Shown in pieces: positions 43,713-52,812 of a stretch of DNA of 64,000 bases (the stretch's first letter is position 1; the number at the start of each line of letters is the position of its first letter). The DNA lies in the NCBI GenBank assembly GCA_945883845.1, contig CAMCYI010000010.1, forward strand, positions 1-64,000, given 5' to 3'. This DNA is from Bacteriovorax stolpii. GTDB taxonomy: Bacteria; Bdellovibrionota; Bacteriovoracia; Bacteriovoracales; Bacteriovoracaceae. A program made the translations under genes and the position numbers. The notes under the pieces are model-generated. The model worked only from the letters and a program-made list of their open reading frames with translations. It was not told the origin of the DNA and did not search any database.

Positions 43713-44965
43713 AGTACATGGCCCTCGTCGACTGCAACTCGTTCTACTGTTCGTGCGAAAAAATTTTTCGACCTGACCTGAGAAACAAACCCGTGATCGT
43801 TCTTTCGAACAACGACGGTGCCGCCATCGCCTTCACGAAAGAAGCCAAGGCCGTGGGCTTCGGTCAGATGTGCGAGGCCTACTTCAAGTTAAAAGATAAG
43901 GTGAAGCAGCACAACGTCGCTGTCTTCTCGTCAAACTACGCTTTCTACGACGACATCTCAAAGCGCGTGATGAATGTCCTGCGCGCCTTTTCTCCGAACG
44001 TCGAAGTCTACTCCGTCGATGAGGCCTTCGTCGAAATCGAAGTCGATGATATTTCCCAGCTGGAACCGATCGGAAGAAGAATGCGCTCAGAGATCATGCG
44101 ACAGGTAGGCATGCCCGTCGGTGTCGGGATTTCAAAAACAAAAGTCCTTTGCAAAGTGGCGAACAAGCTCTCCAAGAAACACAACGGTGTGAAGGTGCTA
44201 GTCACCGAAAAAGACATCGACGATGCCCTGAGGGAATTTCCCACGAGGGACATCTGGGGCATCGGCAGCAGGAGTGCGAGCAAGCTCCATCTCATCAACA
44301 TCAAGACCGCCCTCGAGATGAAAAATTTCAAGGACGACAAGCTCATCCAAAAGGTCCTCACCAAGGTCGGCCGCGAGATTCAGGATGAACTCAGAGGGAT
44401 TCACTGCCTCAACATGGAAAATGTCGAAGACAAAAAGAATACCGGCAACTCAAGAAGCTTCGGCTACGACGTACGCACGAAACGCGAACTTCGTGAGGCC
44501 CTGGCACAGTTCGCGACTAACTCCGCAGCAAAGCTTCGCTCACAAAACAGTGTGTGCTACGGGCTCTCCGCCTACATTCACACCAATCCCTTCAAGCCGG
44601 GCCCGCAGTACTTCGGTGAAGATCACGTGCGTTTCAGCTCGGCGACCTCAGACGTGATCAAGATCATCGCCGGCGCCCACGAAGTCCTCGAGAACATTTA
44701 CCGTACTGGCTACGGCTACAAAAAAGGCGGAGTTCTTCTCAGCCACATCGTGCCCGCGAATCAAGCACAGGTCGATCTTTTCTGCGAAGACCCGACCGAC
44801 AACAATGAAGTGAACAAGGTGATCGACATGATCAACAAAAAGTACGGCCCTCAGACCATCAAGAGTGCGGCCTGCGGAATCGGTCAGCCCTGGAAAACCA
44901 TCCACGACTACAAGTCCCACCACTACACCACGGACTGGAACGATCTGATGAAGGTTGAATTATGA
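43709..44965 (+). CDS. umuC: Y-family DNA polymerase V catalytic subunit UmuC
   Basis: 418 residues, close to the 422 of E. coli UmuC. Active-site acids are Asp8 (MALVDCNSFY) and Asp104/Glu105 (YSVDEAFVE); GVGISKTKVLCKVAN is the UmuC thumb-side signature. QVDLF at 354-358 is the expected beta-clamp-binding motif. The enzyme copies past DNA lesions together with UmuD'2 and RecA. The middle gene of a three-gene overlapping operon. Sampled lines give about 47-58% GC against roughly 42% in genes such as icd, which hints at transfer. Confidence 0.95.
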   Translation: MKYMALVDCNSFYCSCEKIFRPDLRNKPVIVLSNNDGAAIAFTKEAKAVGFGQMCEAYFKLKDKVKQHNVAVFSSNYAFYDDISKRVMNVLRAFSPNVEVYSVDEAFVEIEVDDISQLEPIGRRMRSEIMRQVGMPVGVGISKTKVLCKVANKLSKKHNGVKVLVTEKDIDDALREFPTRDIWGIGSRSASKLHLINIKTALEMKNFKDDKLIQKVLTKVGREIQDELRGIHCLNMENVEDKKNTGNSRSFGYDVRTKRELREALAQFATNSAAKLRSQNSVCYGLSAYIHTNPFKPGPQYFGEDHVRFSSATSDVIKIIAGAHEVLENIYRTGYGYKKGGVLLSHIVPANQAQVDLFCEDPTDNNEVNKVIDMINKKYGPQTIKSAACGIGQPWKTIHDYKSHHYTTDWNDLMKVEL

Positions 44966-45831
44966 AGAGCGAAAATGAAAAGATCCAACTCAAGCAGTGG
45001 AACTTCGCGAAGCTCCAGCGCTTTCAGCATCAAAACGATGCTGCTTCCATTCGCCTGGGGATGAAGACCTGGGACAACGATCTTCTTCGCGGCACGATTT
45101 ACGATGAGCGCACCCTGCCGGGGGATTATCTAGGGCTCTATGCCTCTCAGTATGACGCCGTTGAAGTGCACGACACCTTCCGTGATCCACCGACTCCTTA
45201 CGATACCGATCGCCTGAAACGAAAAGTCGAGAAAGTGAATCCAAACTTTCGCTTCTGTCCGGTCGTTCCACGTATTATCAGTCACGAAACGAATCTCAGC
45301 ACAGAAACAAAGCACCTCACGAACTTTCTTTACGCTCTCGAAGGCTTTGATCTGCACCTCGGTTCATGCATTCTTCAGCTGCCGGAAACATTCTCTCCCA
45401 CATCCATGCCACTTCTTAAAAATTTCCTTGCTCAGTGGCCTCTGGAACTTCGCCTTATGATCGACTTCCGTCACAAGCACTGGTTCCTGCAGAAAAATGC
45501 CTTCGCTGAACTCATGCAAAAAAATATTGGTGTGCTGATCACAGATGATATCGGTCTGGAAAAAAGGTTTGAGCGTTTTGTGACTGGTGACAACCTGGGT
45601 GTGCGTTTTATAGGTCGCTCAAAGCTCGAGAGCGATGACCAGAGACTTGCTCTCTGGGTTTATCGAATGAATGAGTTCGGGGCAATGGGAATCAAAGACT
45701 CGTATTTATTTTTGTATGAGCAGCCAGAGATGTGTCTCGGACTGCTCCAGAAAGTTGCGAATTCCATAGGGGGAATAACGAAAGTACCTCTTGGATACGA
45801 TACCAGCAGCGACCAACTGAGTTTGTTCTGA
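44962..45831 (+). CDS. DUF72 protein with C-terminal beta-clamp motif
   Basis: 289 residues, DUF72 (YecE/COG1801) fold: RLGMKTWD start, YDAVEVHDTFRDPP, FRFCPVVPR, LRLMIDFRHKHWF and a late YLFLYEQPE. DUF72 is a TIM-barrel family without a firmly known reaction. The last five residues are QLSLF, the consensus clamp-binding pentapeptide. The start overlaps the umuC stop (ATGA). I infer that it is brought to the replication clamp together with or alternating with UmuC. Confidence 0.85.
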   Translation: MKSENEKIQLKQWNFAKLQRFQHQNDAASIRLGMKTWDNDLLRGTIYDERTLPGDYLGLYASQYDAVEVHDTFRDPPTPYDTDRLKRKVEKVNPNFRFCPVVPRIISHETNLSTETKHLTNFLYALEGFDLHLGSCILQLPETFSPTSMPLLKNFLAQWPLELRLMIDFRHKHWFLQKNAFAELMQKNIGVLITDDIGLEKRFERFVTGDNLGVRFIGRSKLESDDQRLALWVYRMNEFGAMGIKDSYLFLYEQPEMCLGLLQKVANSIGGITKVPLGYDTSSDQLSLF

Positions 45832-45834
45832 TTC

Positions 45835-46539
45835 TCAGGTCATAATCATGAGGTCAGGCAGATTGCTAACGTGATTTTTCAGTTTCTGCATTTTCCCGTT
45901 AATCTGCTCCTGCTCAGCAGTTGTGGACATTGGAATCAGCGCCCGTTGAATGAACCCAAGACCCACCATCGGATTTTCACCGGAATTGAGTCTCTGTATT
46001 TTTAAAAGTTCATCAGCTCCTTTGTTGTAAAGATCGCTGAGGATCGTTTTTGCTTTCGCCTGGTCCCCGTTCTGTTTCAAAATCCATGCCCCAACGTAAG
46101 ACTTCTCATCGAAGCTCTCTTTCAATGAATTTGAAAAGCCCTTTAACTTTTGCATATCAGTCACAGCTAAAGTCTGTTTCCACTCTGGATCCTCATAGAT
46201 TTTTCTTGTCACTGCTGCTTTGAGGGCCAGAGAGTCCAGAGATTCCGGTCCCAAGTGATGAGACAGGACCTTCTCCACTTTTAAAAGCTCGGCGAAAGAA
46301 AGGAGTTCGTTAAACTTCATCTCGACGTCAGTGAGTGCTCTCTTCTTTTTTACGCCATCAAGATGAGATCTCAGGCTGCTGGTACTCAGCGTGTGGAGAG
46401 ATGCCATCTTCATCCTGGACTCCGATGCATCAGCAGCGAGGCCAGCTTTATCGGCCACGGCATTGTTCGAGTCAGCGTAAGCATTGAAACCCAGTACAGA
46501 CAAAGTGATCATCCAACATTTGAACACAAGAACTCCCAT
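45835..46539 (-). CDS. Secreted protein of unknown function
   Basis: 234 residues from MGVLVF; an ATG ten codons upstream and a GTG four codons downstream (better spaced to GGGAG) are possible. A signal-like segment ends FNAYA. The mature part is helical and rich in Leu, Lys and Ala with no Cys, and could form a bundle of helical repeats. No family recognised. Confidence 0.65.
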   Translation of the reverse strand: MGVLVFKCWMITLSVLGFNAYADSNNAVADKAGLAADASESRMKMASLHTLSTSSLRSHLDGVKKKRALTDVEMKFNELLSFAELLKVEKVLSHHLGPESLDSLALKAAVTRKIYEDPEWKQTLAVTDMQKLKGFSNSLKESFDEKSYVGAWILKQNGDQAKAKTILSDLYNKGADELLKIQRLNSGENPMVGLGFIQRALIPMSTTAEQEQINGKMQKLKNHVSNLPDLMIMT

Positions 46540-46610
46540 GGCAAAAGATTGCCCACGTATATCGATCATTCTATACTAAAAACAGTTCAGACCGAGGTCA
46601 ATGGGATTAA

Positions 46611-47693
46611 ATGCGCATGGAAATTCTTAAGAATGAAAAGTTCATGTCATTGGATTCAATCGTCCGGGCCATTGACTCGTTCCGTGCAGCGATCCTTCGC
46701 GCCACTCTCAAAATCCATTTTATTCGTCGACTTTATAGTCAAACTCACTACAGACTAGCGGCCGGAATGCTCTTCTCAGCCATGTTCTATCTTCCAATTG
46801 CTTTTCGCTGGCCTGAATTGCTACTTGCCTTTGGTCCTTTTATCTTCGGATACCCTCACCTGTTGGCCAGTTATCGCTTCACTGCTCGGCCTCAAATGTT
46901 TCGTCTTTTCATGATCGCTACATTCATTGCGATCGTACTCCATCTTACAAACGCTGGATTTCTCTCTTTCGATCAGCTGCCTTTTGGGGTGTGGCAAATT
47001 GTTGTCGCATCCGGAACATTCTTAGTTGCGGAGTATTTGTCAAAATCCATGACTTTAAAAAATGTAAGTCTGGCTTCCCTGATCTGTATCACCTGCATCA
47101 GCCTCGCCTGGACCGAGCCTGTGATGTACGTCGGAGGTGTTCTCATTCTCCACAACTGGGTGTCTTTCATCTACTGGATCAAATCAGCAAATTCAAAACC
47201 AGAAAAGAAGACTGCCTGGCTTTCGACACTTCTCTTTCTCATGATTCATATTCTGGTTTATGCAGGTTTTCTCGATTCCTGGATTCCGATGAAGGAAGGT
47301 GTGATCGCCTTTGACGGCGCAACTCAGAACACCGGTTGGTATCTGGCTTCGTGGACCTCGGAAAGTATTACCTGGTATCGTCTCCTGGTCCTCTACACAT
47401 TCGGACTCTCGATTCATTACTTTGTCTGGCTCAAGGCTATTCCTGAAACCCACAGTAAGTTCGCTCATCCAAATTCATTTCGGATGATCGCTCAGAATTT
47501 AAAGAACGATCTTGGTGCTAAAACCTTAGTACTGACCATTGTTATTTCAGTGATCGGAATGCTCATCTGGTCATTGTCGTTTTCACTAGGAAATCGGATA
47601 TATTTTGAGCTCGCTATTCTCCACGGCTCTCTCGAACTGATCTATGTCAGCACAAATATACATCCGCCATGTATACCAGCACCGAGGTCTTAA
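46611..47693 (+). CDS. Multi-pass membrane protein of unknown function
   Basis: 360 residues with about eight hydrophobic helices; ATGs further in (residue 12) are possible starts. Conserved-looking points are FGPFIFGYPHLLASYRF and a membrane HNW (ILHNWVSFIYW), with HGSLELIYV near the end. No known family. The C-terminus is doubtful: at 47644 the next frame continues with coding-like sequence for 27 codons, so the true end may be about 11 residues later. Confidence 0.65.
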   Translation: MRMEILKNEKFMSLDSIVRAIDSFRAAILRATLKIHFIRRLYSQTHYRLAAGMLFSAMFYLPIAFRWPELLLAFGPFIFGYPHLLASYRFTARPQMFRLFMIATFIAIVLHLTNAGFLSFDQLPFGVWQIVVASGTFLVAEYLSKSMTLKNVSLASLICITCISLAWTEPVMYVGGVLILHNWVSFIYWIKSANSKPEKKTAWLSTLLFLMIHILVYAGFLDSWIPMKEGVIAFDGATQNTGWYLASWTSESITWYRLLVLYTFGLSIHYFVWLKAIPETHSKFAHPNSFRMIAQNLKNDLGAKTLVLTIVISVIGMLIWSLSFSLGNRIYFELAILHGSLELIYVSTNIHPPCIPAPRS

Positions 47694-47878
47694 TCCTTAC
47701 GTGAAATTTTTTGCGCTGCTGGAATGAGATGAGACTGACATTAGATAAATCATAAACATCCTTTTTTTATCATCATCTCCGAGTAAAAGCTTGTTTTAGA
47801 AGACTCATTGTGTCTTGAAATATGTTGGCATGAAAGAAATCATTCTTAAAAGCTATCAATTCATATAAAGGGGTTATC

Positions 47879-48412
47879 ATGCGTTCGTTAAAGCTTCTGA
47901 GTTTCTTGATCTTTGGTTTCTATCTTTCTAATCATGCACAGGCGCAGTTACAAACCGTTCCGTATGTAGAACTTTCTAAATATGCAGGGACCTGGTATCA
48001 GATTGCTCACAAGCCACTTATCTTTGAAGGAAAGTGTGTTTGCTCTCGCCAGATTCTTAGCCCACTCGAAGACGGACGAGTTGGGGTTTATAACACTTGC
48101 ACTGAGCCTGTTACTCGCGAACTGCGTTCTATCTCTGGTGTTGCCACTAATAATGATCCTAGAACGAATGCTCAGTTCACTGTCGACTTCGGCCTTCCCC
48201 GCACAGGCCAGTACTGGATCATTGGTCTTGGTGAGAATTACGAATACGCCGTCGTAAGTGATCCGAGCTTAATCTCTCTGTATATCCTTTCAAAAACTCC
48301 AGAGCTTTCGGCTGAGCTTTACGAAGAGGCCATCGAAAAAGCGGACAGACAGGTTGACCTCTCTAAGCTTGAGTTGACTGTGCAAAAAGACTGCGAATAT
48401 CCGGCGAATTAA
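47879..48412 (+). CDS. Lipocalin-family protein (Blc-like, secreted)
   Basis: 177 residues, signal peptide ending HAQA/Q, no lipobox. The lipocalin signature YAGTWYQIA (GxW) is at about 35-43, and YEYAVVSDP is the second conserved region. Four Cys in the mature part may form two disulfides. Such barrels bind fatty acids or lysolipids in the periplasm. It shares a base with the next start (TAATG), so the hydrolase gene is coupled. Confidence 0.9.
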   Translation: MRSLKLLSFLIFGFYLSNHAQAQLQTVPYVELSKYAGTWYQIAHKPLIFEGKCVCSRQILSPLEDGRVGVYNTCTEPVTRELRSISGVATNNDPRTNAQFTVDFGLPRTGQYWIIGLGENYEYAVVSDPSLISLYILSKTPELSAELYEEAIEKADRQVDLSKLELTVQKDCEYPAN

Positions 48413-49287
48413 TGAAGCTCATTTTCTTTTTTTTAATTCTGGCAACAAACCTCTGGGCGTTGCCAGACCTTCCCTCAGCTCCAAAGGATCCTTCGCATCC
48501 GGGGAGTAAAATTTATCCCTTTGAAGTAGAGTTGAAAAAGCTCATTTGCCAGGACAGGGACGTTTTCGTTTATCTTCCCCGGGACGCTAAATCCATACCG
48601 GCCGTTGTCTTCGGCCATGGTCAGGCCCTGGGTGTTTCTCACTACGAACAAACACTCAGACACCTGGCCGGTAAGGGAGTGGCAGGAATTTACGTTACCT
48701 ACGATAAAGGTTTTTTCGATCAGGACTGGAAGCGCATGGGTAGAGACTATGTCCTTCTTGTCGCCTGCGCCCTCCGGGAATTTCCCCAGATAAATTCTGA
48801 GGAGATCATTTTCAGTGGTCATTCTAAAGGCGCCTATGTTGCCGCGGTTGCCGCCGGTGTTTCTGAAAAAGAAAAACTTTCCGTAAGGGCCCAAAGCCTG
48901 ATCCTGTTCAATCCAGTACTCGGGCAGTTTGAAACACTCTCGGATATTTCTCCCGCAACAAATCTGACTGTCGTGCATTCTGATCGCGACACAATCGTTA
49001 AGCTGAAAGTCGCCAGAGAGATGCTGGAAAGTGTTCACAGTCAGCGAGAACAACTCATCATCTTACAGAGCTATACGGGTCGGACAACCACGAATCTCGA
49101 CGCCAATCATTTCTGGTCACTCACAAAGAAATCTGCCGTGGGCGGTGGCCCTGAAAGTAGCTTTCATTACTTTGGAAGTTGGAAGTGGTTAGTCGGTGGT
49201 GCCCTTGATGAGCGCTATCTCTTTGGAAGAGAGGCCACCAACAAAGGCATTGAAGGTTTCAATGATTTGGTTGAGAGAAATTTCTAA
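48412..49287 (+). CDS. Secreted alpha/beta hydrolase
   Basis: 291 residues with signal peptide (ends LWA). Nucleophile Ser in FSGHSKGAY (GxSxG) near residue 142, Asp in HSDRDTIV and His in DANHFW complete a triad in the right order. AVVFGHGQAL is the oxyanion HG. Probably an esterase or lipase of the periplasm. The overlap with the lipocalin gene suggests that it produces or consumes a lipid that the lipocalin carries. Confidence 0.85.
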   Translation: MKLIFFFLILATNLWALPDLPSAPKDPSHPGSKIYPFEVELKKLICQDRDVFVYLPRDAKSIPAVVFGHGQALGVSHYEQTLRHLAGKGVAGIYVTYDKGFFDQDWKRMGRDYVLLVACALREFPQINSEEIIFSGHSKGAYVAAVAAGVSEKEKLSVRAQSLILFNPVLGQFETLSDISPATNLTVVHSDRDTIVKLKVAREMLESVHSQREQLIILQSYTGRTTTNLDANHFWSLTKKSAVGGGPESSFHYFGSWKWLVGGALDERYLFGREATNKGIEGFNDLVERNF

Positions 49288-49299
49288 GCTAAAGTCACC

Positions 49300-50793
49300 T
49301 TAGCTTATGAACTTGCCATGAAAGCCAAGTGGTAAGTAGATTCCCGTCCAGACTCGCGCTTCAAAGCCCAGAGTTCTGGCGTCTCGAATCTCAAGGAAAC
49401 TCTCGTCTCTGTTACCATCATATCCCATGAAAGCAAGCCAACCGTCGTCTTCGGTTTGGGCATTTTTTCTCTCTATGAAAAACGCCTCGCCACAAACTCG
49501 TTGATCCGGCATCCCTAGGCTCTGGACTTTATTATTAAGAAGGTCCATTTTTGTAATTCGATTTAATGCAAACGGATCATGCTCCGGGCCCATGCCGGTC
49601 ATGTAGAGATACTGGTAGGGACTTCCTGTTCGCTTTTCATTAAAAACGGGAAAGTCATGCTCAGTACACAGAACTTTATCCTGCAATAATTTTTTGTTTT
49701 TAAGGTCTATTTTCATTTCTCTCAGATCCGGATAAGTCATCCCTGCTCTCACAGGTCCATTCCAGTCAGAGATGACATCCAAAATCGTCGTGTCACTCGA
49801 AGTGAAAGTGTGAAGCGTGAGTACGTCACCATTTAAGACTGCATTGGCGTGGTGAAAAGTCAGACAAGAAGGAAGCTTCATTTCAATCGGTTTCTTTATC
49901 CCTTTTTTATCCAGCACCAAAAGTTTGGAACCGAGTTTCGGATCAAACTCAAGAGCATCGGCCAGCGATCCCTTAGCAAAAATGATGTCTGTAATTTTGA
50001 AATAAACGGGAGGAATTAAAAAAACAAGATGATCTTCCGTCATCGCCATGTCGTGAATCATGAAGACATGATTCTGATTGAGCGAGTAGAGCTCTTCGCA
50101 TTTTCCATCAATCGCATTCATGCGATAGACTTTCAGAGCACGACTTATTCCTTGTTGAATCCCAAATGCGAAGGCATCTCCCGTCTTGGGATCGATCTTC
50201 GGATGAGCCGAAAACGAAACGTTTTTTGGGAGCGAGCCTTTGAAATTTGTGAGTTCCTTGAATTCCAGTGTCAGGGGATCAATAACGGCAGGATGTCCGC
50301 CCTCCGACAAAGCGAGGATATCGCTTCCCCAGGGAAAAATACTAATGTTGGGCTGGTTCTTTCTTCCCTCTCTGGTTGCCTTGGGAGCGGCGGTGCCAAA
50401 TTCATCGAAGAGCATCTGGCCGGAAGATTGCTCTTTCATCCGTTGCGGAGTCTGTATAAATCGACTTACGAGTTCGGCTTTCCCGTCCGTAATGCTTATC
50501 TTAGCAACGTACCCATCACCGTCAAAATAGTGCTTCAGTTTTTGTCCAAAGATCTCTTTCGTGCCCGGGCCAATTTTATAGAATGAACCGGTAAGCGCGT
50601 CGGGGAGCTTGCCTTCGATATCGGAAAGTTCCCAGCTTCCTTCCAGATCAATTGTCTTGTTCGCCCTCTGACTTAGTCGTGTATGGATAACTTCTTCTTG
50701 GTTTTTTTTTGCCCAAAGTTTTCCAGATTTTATTGTCATCAAAGCAGGTAAAAGTGATGACAGTCGAAAAAAGTCACGGCGCTGTAATTTCAT
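49300..50793 (-). CDS. Carotenoid cleavage oxygenase family protein with Tat signal
   Basis: 497 residues from MKLQRRDFF. The N-terminus QRRDFFRLSS is a twin-arginine signal, so the protein is exported folded. Seven-bladed propeller family with four iron His: SAHPKID, MIHDMAM, LTFHHANA and the final GFHGKF. FYKIGPG and HYFDGDGYV are family marks. Members cleave carotenoid, stilbene or lignin-type double bonds with O2 and Fe(II). Substrate unknown. Confidence 0.85.
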   Translation of the reverse strand: MKLQRRDFFRLSSLLPALMTIKSGKLWAKKNQEEVIHTRLSQRANKTIDLEGSWELSDIEGKLPDALTGSFYKIGPGTKEIFGQKLKHYFDGDGYVAKISITDGKAELVSRFIQTPQRMKEQSSGQMLFDEFGTAAPKATREGRKNQPNISIFPWGSDILALSEGGHPAVIDPLTLEFKELTNFKGSLPKNVSFSAHPKIDPKTGDAFAFGIQQGISRALKVYRMNAIDGKCEELYSLNQNHVFMIHDMAMTEDHLVFLIPPVYFKITDIIFAKGSLADALEFDPKLGSKLLVLDKKGIKKPIEMKLPSCLTFHHANAVLNGDVLTLHTFTSSDTTILDVISDWNGPVRAGMTYPDLREMKIDLKNKKLLQDKVLCTEHDFPVFNEKRTGSPYQYLYMTGMGPEHDPFALNRITKMDLLNNKVQSLGMPDQRVCGEAFFIERKNAQTEDDGWLAFMGYDGNRDESFLEIRDARTLGFEARVWTGIYLPLGFHGKFIS

Positions 50794-50882
50794 AGTTTCT
50801 CGCAAAGTTTTTGAAATAGAATTTAATCTTCCTGAAATATTATCTCTATGTAAACAATCTACTGGAGCGCGCTGGTGAGTGA

Positions 50883-50987
50883 CGAACAAATGACGAGATT
50901 AAGGATATAGATGGTGGCTTTCTAGTAGAAGATGGCGCACCCTCGTGGATGACTTTCGAACCGCATGTTCAAATTGTCATTTCTTAA
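50883..50987 (+). pseudogene. Coding-like relic between divergent genes (doubtful)
   Basis: The 306-base stretch between the carotenoid oxygenase and fasciclin genes contains one open frame without a start: it follows TGA at 50880 and reads RTNDEIKDIDGGFLVEDG, then APSWMTFEPH and on to TAA at 50985. The composition is that of a soluble protein's C-terminus. It may be the tail of a decayed gene. Nothing else is seen there except the fasciclin leader. Confidence 0.25.
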
Positions 50988-51099
50988 GTTTACGGAATCT
51001 AAATCAACAAGACCTGTATTAAGAAAAAATTAAGTCACTTTGCGGACTGCCTTCAAAGTAGGTTTTCTTCTGAGAATTAACTCAAAAAAAGGAGTTCCC

Positions 51100-51579
51100 T
51101 TGAAAACAGTTTTAAGCCTTTTCCTTACAATCTTCATGTCCACTGCTATCGCACAGTCTCGGCTATCTACGGACATCGTACAAACAGCCGTTGGTGCAGG
51201 TGATTTTAAAACACTTGTCACTGCTGTAACGGCTGCAAATCTTGTCGAAACTTTGAAAAGTCCAGGTCCCTTTACTGTCTTTGCACCAACAGACTCTGCT
51301 TTTGCCAAATTACCTGCGGGGACTGTCGAAGCACTTCTGAATAACATTCCTCTACTCACAAAAATCCTCACTTATCATGTGGTAGCAGGTGAATATTCAG
51401 CAGAAGAATTACTTGAAAGAAGAGCGGTAAAAACTGTTCAAGGTCAAAGAGTGTCGATCAAAGAAAAAATCTCAGGGAAAGTTACGTATGTTTATGTGAA
51501 CAATTCGAAAGTCGAAGAGACGATATTTGTAAAGAATGGTGTTATACATGTTATTGATTCAGTTTTAATGCCTAAATAA
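51100..51579 (+). CDS. Secreted fasciclin (FAS1) domain protein
   Basis: 159 residues from a TTG start chosen because AAAGGAG lies 6 bases ahead; a longer frame to 51040 has no signal. Signal peptide ends TAIA/Q. One FAS1 domain: [26 protein letters not shown] (the H1 motif), ILTYHVVAG and the closing [14 protein letters not shown]1 domains mediate adhesion. It lies alone with a strong terminator. Confidence 0.9.
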   Translation: MKTVLSLFLTIFMSTAIAQSRLSTDIVQTAVGAGDFKTLVTAVTAANLVETLKSPGPFTVFAPTDSAFAKLPAGTVEALLNNIPLLTKILTYHVVAGEYSAEELLERRAVKTVQGQRVSIKEKISGKVTYVYVNNSKVEETIFVKNGVIHVIDSVLMPK

Positions 51580-51600
51580 GAACTGGAATTAAAAAGTTTC

Positions 51601-51633
51601 AAACTTGATGTGCCAATGTGGCACATCAAGTTT
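51601..51633. terminator. Bidirectional terminator / long perfect hairpin
   Basis: AAACTTGATGTGCCA (51601-51615) and TGGCACATCAAGTTT (51619-51633) are perfect complements with loop ATG, followed by GTTTATTT. It ends the fasciclin gene; on the minus strand it could also stop transcripts, though none arrive from the DUF389 gene, whose stop is 156 bases away. Confidence 0.75.
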
Positions 51634-51789
51634 GTTTATTTAAGACCAATCTTCTTTTTTCGTAAAAATGTTTATAAGAATAGCCCTTTCTGAGTTCAAT
51701 ACACTTGATAACATTGCAACCTTGCCACTCTTTTCTCAGTAAATGCGTATGAGCTCTTCTCCAACCTCCATACTGGTCAATCATACTTT

Positions 51790-52422
51790 TTAATCTTTTG
51801 AAATTCGATTTAAAAAAATAATCATGACTAATGAACCAAGATAAATACCCAATAGATTGCTTAGGACAATTTCACTGCTTGAAGCAACAAGGTCGATATT
51901 TTGCTCTGTGATACCAATACCAAGTCCAATCCCTGACATGACAATTGGTGGAAGTAGAGCAACAGAAATCGCAACACCACCTACCGCCTGATGGGTTTTA
52001 GGAGAGAAAAAAGCATAAGTGCCGCCAAGACCGCAAAATATCGCAATCAAAAAGTAATCCAGAGGTGATTCCGCTATTCTTCCTGAGATCTCTGATCTAA
52101 TTGAGGTCGAATAATATAAACCAACAAAGATAGCTGTTATAATTGCAACGAATGTTCCTACCGAAAAAGTGAGTATCGACTTTTTAAAAGATTTCCAATC
52201 TCGATTATAAGTAGCAATACTTGCACTCAATATTGAATACATGAGAGGCGAAATAATCATAGCACCAACAATCGCAGAGGAATTGTTCATCTTAAAACCT
52301 AGAGCGCAAATTGCAGCAGCGAACACAATCAGCAGTAGAAAATCGAGATCAATCGTCGCTCGTTGCTCCAGTTCTAAAGTGTTATCTTTTAAAATTTTCT
52401 TAGTGATGTGCCCTTTTATAAT
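51790..52422 (-). CDS. DUF389 membrane protein without a standard start codon
   Basis: The core AIVGAMIISPLM, SPLDYFLIAIFCGLGG and VGGVAISVALLPP are DUF389 signatures over five to six helices. GTG at 52326 would start inside the first helix. Coding sequence typical of the family (LELEQRATIDLDFLLLIV) continues upstream in frame to TGA at about 52431-52433, but has no ATG, GTG or TTG. Only ATT (52420-52422) or ATA follow the AGGGAG ribosome-like site. Either a rare start codon is used or the 5' end is lost. Function of the family is unknown, with a transport role suspected. Confidence 0.6.
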   Translation of the reverse strand: MIKGHITKKILKDNTLELEQRATIDLDFLLLIVFAAAICALGFKMNNSSAIVGAMIISPLMYSILSASIATYNRDWKSFKKSILTFSVGTFVAIITAIFVGLYYSTSIRSEISGRIAESPLDYFLIAIFCGLGGTYAFFSPKTHQAVGGVAISVALLPPIVMSGIGLGIGITEQNIDLVASSSEIVLSNLLGIYLGSLVMIIFLNRISKD

Positions 52423-52643
52423 TTCTCCCTCTCAGTGTGGCTGATGATTTTTTTATGTCACACCTTTTATAGGCCTGTCCGAAGAAATCAGCCGAGTCGA
52501 ATACAGCCAAAGAGTACAAGCTAACTGCGACTACAGTTATACAAAGTGATTTCAAATAATTGTGACTTAAAAAAAAGTGTTACCTATATCTCGAGAATGG
52601 ACCCTCGAAGGTGATAAGCTTTGCATGCGTTTGAGGTTTAAAA

Positions 52644-52720
52644 TGGCGCACTGGACAGGAGTCGAACCTGTGACCTACCGATTAGAAATCGGTTGCTCTA
52701 TCCAACTGAGCTACCGGTGC
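52644..52720 (-). tRNA. tRNA-Arg (anticodon TCT)
   Basis: Minus strand cloverleaf: acceptor GCACCGG/CCAGTGC (one C-A mismatch at 5-68), D stem GCTC/GAGC, anticodon stem ACCGA/TCGGT around TTTCTAA with anticodon TCT, T stem ACAGG/CCTGT with TTCGACT, discriminator G and encoded CCA. It reads AGA and AGG. It stands alone between DUF389 and rsgA. Confidence 0.95.
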
Positions 52721-52812
52721 GCTGTGCAGAGGGGACAATAACCTAGAACTTTAAGGAAATCGGCCATTCTTGTCAATGCAGGACCCAAGTCTTTTGTGAT
52801 AGTTTGGGTGAT

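Noticed and set aside
52644..52720. tRNA-Arg as a pseudogene because of an acceptor mismatch
   Set aside because: Only one C-A mismatch at 5-68 exists; all other stems, invariant bases and the encoded CCA are intact, so the tRNA is taken as functional.
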